NCBI GenBank assembly: GCA_024102795.1
Contig: JAGFJK010000421.1
Location: 1-64,000 of the forward strand
Length of the DNA stretch: 64,000 bases
Source of the DNA: Pirellulaceae bacterium
GTDB lineage: Bacteria > Planctomycetota > Planctomycetia > Pirellulales > Pirellulaceae
Direction: 5' to 3'
This document shows positions 50,142 through 58,699 of this stretch, piece by piece. How positions within the stretch are numbered: position 1 is the stretch's first letter; every line of letters starts with the position of its first letter. Position numbers and translations under genes: made by a program. The notes beneath the pieces are model-generated. The model saw only the letters and a list, made by a program, of their open reading frames with translations, was not told where the DNA came from and did not search any database.

Positions 50142-52262
50142 ATGAACGCCTGCCCTGATCGCCGCCGGGTCCATGCCTGGCTGGACTCGCCGAGCCGGAA
50201 GACGACGCCGCGGGTGTCGGCGCGCGCCCGGATGGAAACCGCCAGGCTGCTGGCCGGGCTGGTGCTGCTTGCCGGACTGTGCCTGGCGGTCGCCACCCCG
50301 GCGGCCGCTCAGCAGGCCGCCCAGCCGCGGGTGCCAGCGGCCGACTTTCCGCGACTGGACGCGGTGTGGCCCGCGGCCTGCCGTGACTTCGACGCTCGGC
50401 GCGCGCAGCAGTTGGCTGGGCTGGCCGAACAACTGGAAGTCTGGTGCGCGGAGCGCGTCTGGGATCGCCAGCGGCCGGACGAGGAGCGGATTCTGGCGGT
50501 CGTCGGGCAACTGATCGCCGCTCACCAGCACGTGGACCGGCTTCTGGACGAAGCGCTGGGCCTGCGAGGCGGTTTCGTGGAACTGCCGGACGAGGAGCGG
50601 CGCGAGGCGTTGCGGCGGTACCTGGAGTTCACGTCGCGGGTGATCGACTTGTCGGGCCGCCTGCGGTATCTGATGCGCGACGCGATTGATACGGCGGCGT
50701 TTGACCTGGATGGTTCGCCGCGCGGCTTGTCCCGGTTGCTGGACCTGTTGAGTGAACAGCGGGTGTCGATCGGGGCGGCGGTGATGACCTACGTGCTGTT
50801 CGACCCGCCGCCCGGCAGCGGTTTTCAGCCGTACCCCCGGGAGATCAAGGTCAAGGCGCTGCAACTGATCGCCCGCACGCAGCAGGTGGACGCCCTGCCG
50901 CAACTGGCCGAGTTTGTCCAGCAGCCGGAAACGCCGACGGACCTGGCGATCGCGGCTGCCGAAGTCATCCGCCGTGTGGGTCTGCCGCAGGAGCCGATTC
51001 CCGGCCAGGATCCCACGCTGCCCGAACCGGCGATCACGGCTCGGCAGCTAAAACAGGTGCTGGACCAGCGGGATCCGGCGGGCCTGTCCGCGGAACTGCG
51101 GCGGTATCACCAGGAGCTGCTGGTGTGGCTTGGCGGCCGCATCCGGCGGGGAGTGACCGAGGACGAGCTGCGGATCGGCAAGTTTCGCGTGCGGGCCGGC
51201 GATTGGCTGCTGATGCGCAACCCATCTCCCTACAACCTGTTCACCGACTTGTCGCCGGGCCTGTTCACTCACGTGGGAGTCGTGGCGGTGCGCACGCACG
51301 CCGACGGCATCCGGCGGTTTGTGATCGTGGACCTGCCCGAACGGGGCGATCACATTCCGGAGACCAACGTCGACTTGTACCTGCTGCGAACGCTGCACTA
51401 CTTCTTCCTGCGGCACGAGGATCCCGAAGTATGCGCCGCGCTGGGCACGGCCGCGGACAAGCTGGCCGGCAACGAATCGGTGTTCGACCTGACGTTCCGC
51501 ACCGACCGCGTGACCGCCGTGCGGGATCGGCCGCTGGATGACATGCGGGTGCACACGTACTGCGCCGGCTTTCTGCTGCTGTGCGCTCAGCAGACCCAGG
51601 CGCCGCGAGAGCAGTTTTTTCCGATCGAGGAGTTCCCGGCGGGCGAGCGATGCGCGGAGAATCTGCGGAAGCTGGGTCTGTCGCTCGGAGAGAACTTCGT
51701 CTCACCGACCGGGGCCCTGTTTTCGCCCCATCTGCAACTGGTGGGACGGCGCGAGCCGATGTACAGTCCGGACCGCGAGATCAAGGAGGCGATCTACGAT
51801 TATTTCGCCCAGTCGATGATCGAGAAGCAGGTCGCTCCGTCTCCCGATGCGGCCCAAGCGCTGCGGCAGAAGGTGGCCGAACTCTCGCGGCTCAGCAGTT
51901 GGCTGGCCAAGGCGCTGGCCAGGCTGCACAATGTGAGCGAGCATATGGACCTGGCCAGCGCCGCCAAGGCGGCCGCGGCGGTCGAGACGCTGGACGAGAT
52001 TGCCGACGACGCGGCCCGGCAGTTCCTCGAAGCCCGCGAGGCGCTGCTGGCCGGACCGCTCGACCAGTTGCCGCCCGAAGAGAACACGGCCGAGCTGCGC
52101 GAGCGGATCGGCAAGTATCGCCAGTTGCATGCCGAACTGTACCGCCGGCTGCTGAATCCCGGCCTGAGCCCGCGGCAGTTGCGGCTGGCGCTGGTCGAGC
52201 ACTATAGCGACTGGGGACGCCGGCGCATCGACAACCGCTTCTTCCCGGCCACCGCGCCATGA
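50142..52262 (+). CDS. Exported YiiX/YebB-like NlpC/P60 (permuted papain-like) hydrolase
   Basis: A 706-residue protein with a signal peptide (METARLLAGLVLLAGLCLAVATPAAAQQ). The N-terminal 300 residues are helical and unassigned. The central part has the YiiX-type permuted papain pattern: RAGDWLLMRNPSPY, the His in FTHVGVV (about residue 377) and the Cys in HTYCAGFLLLC (about 474). A helical C-terminal region follows (LARLHNVSEHMDLA). It probably cleaves a peptide or amide bond outside the cytoplasm; substrate unknown. ATG at 50142 was chosen; TTG at 50124 (overlapping the previous stop) or ATG at 50232 (directly at the signal peptide) are possible. Its stop overlaps trkA by 4 bases. Confidence 0.75.
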   Translation: MNACPDRRRVHAWLDSPSRKTTPRVSARARMETARLLAGLVLLAGLCLAVATPAAAQQAAQPRVPAADFPRLDAVWPAACRDFDARRAQQLAGLAEQLEVWCAERVWDRQRPDEERILAVVGQLIAAHQHVDRLLDEALGLRGGFVELPDEERREALRRYLEFTSRVIDLSGRLRYLMRDAIDTAAFDLDGSPRGLSRLLDLLSEQRVSIGAAVMTYVLFDPPPGSGFQPYPREIKVKALQLIARTQQVDALPQLAEFVQQPETPTDLAIAAAEVIRRVGLPQEPIPGQDPTLPEPAITARQLKQVLDQRDPAGLSAELRRYHQELLVWLGGRIRRGVTEDELRIGKFRVRAGDWLLMRNPSPYNLFTDLSPGLFTHVGVVAVRTHADGIRRFVIVDLPERGDHIPETNVDLYLLRTLHYFFLRHEDPEVCAALGTAADKLAGNESVFDLTFRTDRVTAVRDRPLDDMRVHTYCAGFLLLCAQQTQAPREQFFPIEEFPAGERCAENLRKLGLSLGENFVSPTGALFSPHLQLVGRREPMYSPDREIKEAIYDYFAQSMIEKQVAPSPDAAQALRQKVAELSRLSSWLAKALARLHNVSEHMDLASAAKAAAAVETLDEIADDAARQFLEAREALLAGPLDQLPPEENTAELRERIGKYRQLHAELYRRLLNPGLSPRQLRLALVEHYSDWGRRRIDNRFFPATAP

Positions 52263-53608
52263 GAATTGTAACCTTGGGAGCGGGGACGGTCGGCACCTGG
52301 ATCGCCGACTTGCTGTGCCAGCACGGCCATAGCGTGACCGTCGTGGACGTGAATCCGGAACACGTGCGGCGGATCTACAACGAGCTGGACGTGAAGGCGA
52401 TCACCGGCTCGGCCTCGCAGTCCAGCATCCTGTTTCAGGCGGACGTGCTGGGGTGCGACATCTGCCTGGCGGTGACCGGCAACGATGAAGTGAACATCGT
52501 GGCGGCCAGCATGGCCCGGGCCATGGGCGCTCGCCGGACCATCGCCCGCGTCTACGCTCCCGTGTTCCGCGACCTGAGCACGTTCGATTACCAGCGGCAC
52601 TTCCGCATCGACCGCCTGCTGAGCCTGGAGCATCTGTCGGCGACGGAACTGGCCCGCAACATCCGCAATCCGGGCTCGGTGGTGGTCGAGCAGTTCGCGC
52701 GCGGCCAGTTGGAAGTGCAGGAAGTCCTGGTCTCGCAGAAGACGGCCGCCTTGAACGTCCCGCTGAAGGAACTGCGGTTGCCGCGCGGCGTGCGGGTCGG
52801 ATCGATCCATCGTGGCGGGCGGATGTGGATTGCCGGCGCGGACGACTGCGTCGAACTGCAAGATCGGATCACGCTGATCGGCCGGCATGAGGACGTGGAC
52901 CAGGTCAAGGACAAGTTCCAGAAGGAACCCGGTCCGAAGCAGGGCGTGGTGATCGCGGGCGGCGGCGAAACGGGCTTTCACCTGGCCCGGACGCTGGAAG
53001 GCGAGCGGTTCAACGTGCTGCTGATGGAAGAAAACAAGGAGCGGTGCGAGTTCCTGGCGAACCACCTCCGCAAGACGACCGTGGTCCAGTGCGACGCCAC
53101 GCTGCGGAGCGTGCTGGAAGAGGAGCGGGTGGGCACCGCCGACGTGTTCGTGGCCTGCACGGGGGACGACGAGAACAACATCATGGCCGGCGTCGAGGCC
53201 CGCGAAATCGGCGCCCAGCGGATCATGGCGATCGTGGGCCGACCCGACTACGCGGGCGTGGTGGGCAAACTGGGCATCGACGTGGCGGTCAGCGAGCGGG
53301 ACGTGATGGCCCGGCAGGTGCTCGGCTTTCTCAACTCGGGACCGGTCATCTCCCGCACCGCGCTGCCCGGCGGCAACATCGAAGTGCTGGAGTTCGAGGT
53401 GCTGGAGCACGCGCGGGTCACGGAACATGTGCTGGCCAAATTGCAGTTGCCCACGCAGTGCCTGATCACGGCCGTGATCCGCGAAGGCTTCGTCCGCGTG
53501 CCGGGCGCCGACGACCGCCTGCACGCCGGCGATACGGTCGTGGCCCTGGTCGAGCAGTCGGTGACGGATGCGGCCCTGGCGATGTTTCAAGTCGATGGTC
53601 GCCGCTGA
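52259..53608 (+). CDS. trkA: Trk system potassium transport peripheral protein TrkA
   Basis: A 449-residue cytoplasmic regulator of TrkH with two RCK modules. The first has the NAD-binding motif MRIVTLGAGTVGTWIADLL and VTVVDVNPEHVRRI; the second GVVIAGGGETGFHLARTLEG and VLLMEENKERCEFL. Each is followed by a TrkA_C domain (for example ISRTALPGGNIEVLEFEVLE ... HAGDTVVALVEQ). It binds nucleotide and gates potassium uptake. ATG at 52259 overlaps the hydrolase stop (ATGA). trkH starts 15 bases after its stop. Confidence 0.95.
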   Translation: MRIVTLGAGTVGTWIADLLCQHGHSVTVVDVNPEHVRRIYNELDVKAITGSASQSSILFQADVLGCDICLAVTGNDEVNIVAASMARAMGARRTIARVYAPVFRDLSTFDYQRHFRIDRLLSLEHLSATELARNIRNPGSVVVEQFARGQLEVQEVLVSQKTAALNVPLKELRLPRGVRVGSIHRGGRMWIAGADDCVELQDRITLIGRHEDVDQVKDKFQKEPGPKQGVVIAGGGETGFHLARTLEGERFNVLLMEENKERCEFLANHLRKTTVVQCDATLRSVLEEERVGTADVFVACTGDDENNIMAGVEAREIGAQRIMAIVGRPDYAGVVGKLGIDVAVSERDVMARQVLGFLNSGPVISRTALPGGNIEVLEFEVLEHARVTEHVLAKLQLPTQCLITAVIREGFVRVPGADDRLHAGDTVVALVEQSVTDAALAMFQVDGRR

Positions 53609-53623
53609 GAACGGACGGGGCGC

Positions 53624-55504
53624 ATGAACTACCGGCTGCTGTGCCGCCTGCTGGGCATCGTGACGCTGCTGATCGGCCTGACGATGCTGTTCAGCCTGCC
53701 CTGGGCGCACCCCGCGCTGGGACAGCGCGGCCTGGATGTTCCGCAGCAGTTCGAGCAGCAGTTCGAGACGCGCGGATTCGTGGCCCTGCTGGCCAGCGTG
53801 GCGCTGTCCGGCGCGGTGGGAGGCCTCCTGCTGCGGCTGGGGCGGGGAACCACCGGCCGCCTGTTCCGCAAGGAAGCGATGGCCGTCGTGGGGTTGAGCT
53901 GGGTTGTGGCCACGGTCATCGGCGCGCTGCCGTTCTACCTGAGCGGCACGTATCGCGGGGCTTCGGTCCGCATGCTGGCCGGCAGCGATCAGCCGCAACT
54001 GTTCGACTTCCGCGGCCTGGGCTGGCAACACTGGATCGAGAAGCCGGCACTCTCCGACCCACAGCTCCAGGTGCTCCGCCATCTGCTCGCCGCCGGCGCC
54101 CGGGGACTCGACGAGCCCGCACTGGTGCGGGCGACCAGCCTGCCGGACGCGGCGTCCATTGTGAAGGAGCTGGTCGAGCTGGATCGGGACTGGGCCGGAG
54201 TGTTGATCCTGCCCGGGGGCGAACGGGCGCCGCCGGATCGCGCGGGCAACTTCCGCATCCGCTGGATCCGGATGGGAATAGTCGATTCGCTGTTCGAATC
54301 CCAGTCGGGCTTCAGCACGACCGGGGCCACCGTGATTTCGGACCTGGAAGACCCGGTGCTGGTGCCGCATTGCATCCTGTTCTGGCGCAGCAGCACGCAC
54401 TTCCTGGGCGGGCTGGGCATCATTGTGCTGTTCGTCGTGATCCTCGGCCAAGGCTCGGCCGGCAAGGCCCTGATGCGGGCCGAGATGCCGGGCCCCACCA
54501 AGGAAGGCGCCACCGCCCGCATGCAGCACACCGCCTGGATCTTCGCCGCCATCTACTGCGCCCTGAACCTGATCCTGGCCGTGATCCTCTGGCTGCTCAA
54601 GCTGTCCCCGTTCGACGCGCTGTGCCACGCCTTCGGCACGATGGCCACCGGCGGCTTCAGCACCTACAACGCCAGCCTGGGCCACTTCCGCAGCCCCGCC
54701 ATCGATATGGTCGTGCTGGTGTTCATGGTGCTGGCCGGTTCGAACTTCAGCCTGCTGTACCTGGCGCTACGAGGGCAGCCCGGCAAGCTGCTGGCCGATA
54801 TCGAATGGCGAACGTACATGGCCGTGATCCTGGGAACCACCGCCCTGGTGGTCGTGTTCGGCCTCTGGACTGGCGACTTCGCGCCCCGTTCGCAACCGCT
54901 CTGGCAACAGACGCTCAGCGCCATCCGTTACGGCATGTTCCAGGTCGTGTCGATCATCACCACGACCGGCTACGGTACCCATGATTTCGACCGCTGGAAC
55001 AGCTTCGGCCGCGGCGCGCTGTTCCTGCTGATGTTCGTCGGCGGCTGCGCGGGCAGCACGGGCGGCGGGATGAAGGTGATCCGCCACATCCTGTTCCTGA
55101 AGATCCTGCGGCTGGAGATCGAACATGCCTACCATCCGTCCGTGGTCCGCCCGGTGCGGCTGGGAGGCCGGCCGGTCGAGGATGCGGAATTGCGGCGGAG
55201 TATCCTGGTCTACTTCGGCCTGATCCTGGCGATTTTCGTCTTCAGTTGGATGTTCATCGTGGCGGTCGAACCGGACGTCACCTGGGGCACGACCATCGAA
55301 CATAAGTTGATCGACAGCGCCACCGGCGTGGCGGCCACGCTGAACAACATTGGTCCCGGCCTGGGCACCGTCGGAGCCACGCAGAACTACGGCCATTTCA
55401 GCCCGCTGACCAAACTGCTGTTCGTGTGGCTGATGATGATCGGCCGGTTGGAAATCTTCGCCATCCTGGTCTTGTTCTCCGTCCATTTCTGGCGATCGAG
55501 GTAA
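53624..55504 (+). CDS. trkH: Trk potassium transporter membrane subunit TrkH with an extra domain
   Basis: A 626-residue potassium channel-like transporter. The four P-loop filter segments are visible: SGFSTTGATV, FGTMATGGFS (variant), TTTGYGTHDF and the final VAATLNNIGPGLGTVGA. Transmembrane helices include LGIVTLLIGLTMLFSLPWA, AVVGLSWVVATVIGALPFYLSG and RGALFLLMFVGGCAGSTGGGMKVIRH. The last is the hallmark CAGSTGGGxKxIR motif. About 110 residues (about residues 108-215) sit between GALPFYLSG and the first filter helix, where most TrkH have only a short linker. Start at ATG 53624, 15 bases after trkA. It is the end of the operon. Confidence 0.9.
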   Translation: MNYRLLCRLLGIVTLLIGLTMLFSLPWAHPALGQRGLDVPQQFEQQFETRGFVALLASVALSGAVGGLLLRLGRGTTGRLFRKEAMAVVGLSWVVATVIGALPFYLSGTYRGASVRMLAGSDQPQLFDFRGLGWQHWIEKPALSDPQLQVLRHLLAAGARGLDEPALVRATSLPDAASIVKELVELDRDWAGVLILPGGERAPPDRAGNFRIRWIRMGIVDSLFESQSGFSTTGATVISDLEDPVLVPHCILFWRSSTHFLGGLGIIVLFVVILGQGSAGKALMRAEMPGPTKEGATARMQHTAWIFAAIYCALNLILAVILWLLKLSPFDALCHAFGTMATGGFSTYNASLGHFRSPAIDMVVLVFMVLAGSNFSLLYLALRGQPGKLLADIEWRTYMAVILGTTALVVVFGLWTGDFAPRSQPLWQQTLSAIRYGMFQVVSIITTTGYGTHDFDRWNSFGRGALFLLMFVGGCAGSTGGGMKVIRHILFLKILRLEIEHAYHPSVVRPVRLGGRPVEDAELRRSILVYFGLILAIFVFSWMFIVAVEPDVTWGTTIEHKLIDSATGVAATLNNIGPGLGTVGATQNYGHFSPLTKLLFVWLMMIGRLEIFAILVLFSVHFWRSR

Positions 55505-55699
55505 ACGGGCGGAGGGCGGATGGCGGAGGCAGCCGAGACGGCTTTCTGGCCGAGCTTCCCCCCGCATTTCCACTTGTCGCCGCGGTTTGCCGAGTTTCTC
55601 TTGCCGGCGAGTGCCGGTTTCTGCTATGAGGCCTCGCGGCGTCAGTCCCCAGGTGCGTTTCGCTTGTGGCTGCCCAGTTTGTGCTAATCCGAAAGTACG

Positions 55700-56815
55700 T
55701 TGGGTACTCCAGCAACGATGAGCTTTTGGGCATCCAAGCGGGTGACGAGAACCCAAGCGAACCGTTCCCACGGGCGACTTGGAAACATTCGAACCCTGCT
55801 GGCTCCCTCCCCGCTGCGGGCATCGCGAATTGAATCACTTCCGGCTCCCTCCCCGCTTCGGGGAGGGCTGGGGAGGGGCTCTTGGAAACGGCGAGTACAA
55901 CACTCCAACCAACCGTGCGCCACTCAATGCAGGCTGTTACCGCTGCGCGAGGCACTTTGCGTGCTTGTCTGCGTTCTCGCGTCCCTGGCGGCCGGCTGCG
56001 CCACGCTGCAGAAGCAGCCGGAGGCCAAGCCCCCGACGGCGGGTCTGGTGGAACCGCTCAAGCTGCAGCCTTCCAACCAGCGGAATTGGGAACCGAGCCT
56101 GGCGTTGCTGCCGCGGGCCGAATTGTCCAGCGACCAGGCGACGGTGCGAAACATCCGGCGATTCACTTATCTGGGCGAGCACGACTATGTGATGGACTAT
56201 TACGACCGCACGTTCGACTTGAACGAACTGGAATCGCTGGATTTCATTGTCGTGCCGTTCAAGAGTTCGCCCAGTCTGGCGCATACGATGCTCAGCTTCG
56301 GCTGGCGGGACGGCGAGCACCTGGTGGTGTCGGTCGAGGTGCGGCTGGAGGAAGGCCAGGAGTATTCGACCTTGCTGGGCGCGCTGCATCAGTTCGAGCT
56401 GACGTATGTGGTGGGGCACGAACGCGACTTGATCCTGCTGCGGACGGATCAGCGGGACGTGGACGTGTACCTGTATCGGACGCGGGCCACGCCGGAGCAG
56501 ACGCGGGCCCTGTTTGTCGACGTCATGCGGAGGGTCAACAAGCTGGAGCGGGAACCGGAGTTTTATGATACGCTGAACAACAACTGCACGACGAACATCG
56601 TCAGGCACATCAACGCGGTGTTCCCCGGCCGGATTCCCTGGGACATCCGCTGGGTGCTGCCTGGATACTCGGATCGCCTGGCGTACGACCTGGGCCTGCT
56701 GGATACAAGCCTGCCGTTTGAGGAATGCCGGCGGCAGGCGAGGATCAACGAGCGGGCGAAGGAGTCTCGCCGCGACCCGGAATTCTCCGCTCGGATTCGC
56801 AAGCGCGCCCCATGA
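55700..56815 (+). CDS. DUF4105 domain lipoprotein
   Basis: The confident part begins near 55925: a lipoprotein-like signal (LCVLVCVLASLAAGCATL) followed by a DUF4105-type domain with NWEPSLALLPRAEL, YVMDYYDRTFDLNELESLDF, LAHTMLSFGW and YDTLNNNCTTNIVRHINAVFP; the NCTTN with its Cys is a family hallmark. About 75-85 residues upstream are translated from repeat DNA (APSPLRASRIE ... PSPLRGGLGRG), so the true start is unclear: ATG at 55700 or 55721, or an alternative codon nearer the signal. The stop codon overlaps the next gene's ATG (ATGA at 56812-56815), so the pair is coupled. Periplasmic; role unknown. Confidence 0.75.
   Translation: MGTPATMSFWASKRVTRTQANRSHGRLGNIRTLLAPSPLRASRIESLPAPSPLRGGLGRGSWKRRVQHSNQPCATQCRLLPLREALCVLVCVLASLAAGCATLQKQPEAKPPTAGLVEPLKLQPSNQRNWEPSLALLPRAELSSDQATVRNIRRFTYLGEHDYVMDYYDRTFDLNELESLDFIVVPFKSSPSLAHTMLSFGWRDGEHLVVSVEVRLEEGQEYSTLLGALHQFELTYVVGHERDLILLRTDQRDVDVYLYRTRATPEQTRALFVDVMRRVNKLEREPEFYDTLNNNCTTNIVRHINAVFPGRIPWDIRWVLPGYSDRLAYDLGLLDTSLPFEECRRQARINERAKESRRDPEFSARIRKRAP
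55796..55882. repeat. GC-rich stem-loop repeat (ctccccgcttcggggag)
   Basis: Two tandem copies of ggctccctccccgct(g/t)cggg..., the second forming a perfect 7-bp hairpin ctccccg-ctt-cggggag. The same motif appears truncated at about 1553 and as cttccggggagggttggggagggg at about 40960. It lies inside the annotated N-terminus of the DUF4105 frame. Confidence 0.6.
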
Positions 56816-57786
56816 CGATCCTGGTAACTGGAGGGACCGGTTTGCTGGGCAACAACCTGGTCCGGCTGTTGCTGGAGCGCGGCGAGCGGGTGCGGGTGCT
56901 GGTGCGCGACGGGGCGGATCCCCGGCCGATGGAAGGACTGGACGTCGAGCTGGTGGCGGGCGACGTGCGGGATGAGTCCGCCGTGCGACGAGCGTGCCAG
57001 GGGGCCAGCTCGGTGATCCACGCCGCCGCCGACGTGCGGATCGGCTGGACTCGAATCGACCAACAGCGGGCCGTGAACGTGGAGGGGACCCGGCAGGTGG
57101 GCGAGGCGGCGCGAGCGGCGGGCTTGCGGCTGGTTTACGTCTCGACGGTGGACACGCTGGGCCTGGCCACGGCCGACCGGTGGGCCGACGAGCAGACGCC
57201 GCCGGGCGGCAAGGTGCCCTGCGGCTATGTGTGCACGAAGCAGGAAGCCGAGCGGGTGCTGCTGGACTGCGTCGCGCGGGGACTCGACGGCGTGGTGGTA
57301 CATCCCGGCTTTATGCTCGGCCCCTGGGACTGGAAGCCGTCTTCGGGCCGGATGTTCCTGGAGGTGGCCCGGCGATTCACGCCGGTCGCACCCAGTGGCG
57401 GCTGCAGCGTCTGCGATGTGCGCGACGTGGCCGCGGGAGTGCTGTCGGCACTGGCCCAAGGGCGCTGCGGCCGGAGCTATATCCTGGGCGGAGCGAACAT
57501 CAGCTACTTCGAACTGTGGACGCGGATCGCCGGCGTGGCCGGCAGCCGGCCGCCGCGGCTGCGGGCGGGCCCCGTGATGCGTTGGGTGGCCGGAACGTTC
57601 GGCGATGCCTGGACTCGAATTTCCGGGCGGGAATCCGACGTCAATTCGGCGGCCGTGGCTTCGTCCAGCCAGTTGCATTATTACAGCAGCGCGCGGGCGG
57701 CCGACGAACTGGATTATCGCAACCGCCCCCTGGACGAAACGCTGCAGGAAGCGTGGCAGTGGTTTCAAGCCCACGGGTACGCTTAA
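56812..57786 (+). CDS. NAD-dependent epimerase/dehydratase (extended SDR)
   Basis: A 324-residue extended short-chain dehydrogenase. The nucleotide-binding motif is TILVTGGTGLLGNNLVRLLL; HAAADVRIGW and VNVEGTRQV follow; the catalytic pair is in GYVCTKQEAERVLL (YxxxK) after VYVSTVDTLG. It resembles HpnA/dihydroflavonol-reductase-like epimerases that act on sugar nucleotides or terpenoid-linked sugars. Substrate not determinable. ATG at 56812 overlaps the DUF4105 stop; upstream in-frame starts lie inside that gene. Confidence 0.85.
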   Translation: MTILVTGGTGLLGNNLVRLLLERGERVRVLVRDGADPRPMEGLDVELVAGDVRDESAVRRACQGASSVIHAAADVRIGWTRIDQQRAVNVEGTRQVGEAARAAGLRLVYVSTVDTLGLATADRWADEQTPPGGKVPCGYVCTKQEAERVLLDCVARGLDGVVVHPGFMLGPWDWKPSSGRMFLEVARRFTPVAPSGGCSVCDVRDVAAGVLSALAQGRCGRSYILGGANISYFELWTRIAGVAGSRPPRLRAGPVMRWVAGTFGDAWTRISGRESDVNSAAVASSSQLHYYSSARAADELDYRNRPLDETLQEAWQWFQAHGYA

Positions 57787-57856
57787 GACCCGGCAACCGT
57801 TCTTCGCCGGATCGCGGCGCGAGTCAGCTCCCGCATCGGCTGCCCCTTGACTCCGA

Positions 57857-58699
57857 CTACGCACTCCACAACTGGCTGCCGCCGTCGACGCGCAGCACCT
57901 GGCCCGTGACGAAGTCGCCCAAGGGACCCGCGAAGAATTCGACCACGCGCGCCACTTCGTCCACCAGGCCGACCCGTTCCAACGTGCCGGCCGTGACCAG
58001 GCGGTCGGGATCCACGTGCCGAGTGCCCAGAAAGCGGCCGGTGCGGGTCTCGCCAGGCGCGATGCTGTTGACCGTGATGTTGTACGGGCGGAGCTGCCCG
58101 GCCAGGCTGCGAGTGTAAGCCACGACGCCCGCCTTGGCGGTCGCGTAGATCGCGCCTTGGGAACTGCCGACGAAGGCCGCGATCGAGCTGATCGTCACAA
58201 TCCGACCCGTGCGCCGCGGCATCATCCGCTGCGCCGCCTGCTGGCAGACCAGGATCGTGCTGAGCAGATTGCGGTCCAGCACGGCGCGGACGTCGATCTC
58301 CTGAATGCCCACCGCGTCGTTGGGGTTGGGCTTACCGCCGGCCGCCGCGATGTCGCCGCCGGCGTTGTGCACCAGAATGTCGAGCGGACCAAGTTCGTCG
58401 CACACGGTCGCCACGACGTGCCGCACCTGGTCCGGCTGAGTCAGGTCGCCCAGCACCCGCACGGTCCGCACGCCGGCCGCCTGGCCGATCTGCCGGGCGG
58501 TGTCGGTCAGCGTCGTTCCCTCGCCATACTCGGCCGGCCCCCCTTCGCGCATGCCATGCACGCCGATCGCGCAGCCCAGCCCCGCCAGGTGTTCGGCAAA
58601 CGCCCGGCCCAACCCCCGACCAGCGCCGGTCACCAGTGCCACTCGGCCTTCCAGCAGGCGTCCCGCCTGGTTTTCCGGCGGACGTGTTGCCGCGCTCAT
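57857..58699 (-). CDS. FabG-like short-chain dehydrogenase/reductase
   Basis: A 280-residue classical SDR. NAD(P)-binding motif VALVTGAGRGLGRAFAEHLA, NNAG-type motif HNAGGD, catalytic Ser in IVTISSIAAFVGSS and YxxxK in YATAKAGVVAYTRSLAGQL; the family end FVTGQVLRVDGGSQLW. It reduces a keto group, perhaps in lipid or secondary metabolism. ATG at 58699 overlaps the citrate synthase stop by 4 bases (ATGA), so the two genes are coupled. Note the end is close to, and convergent with, the epimerase gene (about 70 bases). Confidence 0.88.
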   Translation of the reverse strand: MSAATRPPENQAGRLLEGRVALVTGAGRGLGRAFAEHLAGLGCAIGVHGMREGGPAEYGEGTTLTDTARQIGQAAGVRTVRVLGDLTQPDQVRHVVATVCDELGPLDILVHNAGGDIAAAGGKPNPNDAVGIQEIDVRAVLDRNLLSTILVCQQAAQRMMPRRTGRIVTISSIAAFVGSSQGAIYATAKAGVVAYTRSLAGQLRPYNITVNSIAPGETRTGRFLGTRHVDPDRLVTAGTLERVGLVDEVARVVEFFAGPLGDFVTGQVLRVDGGSQLWSA

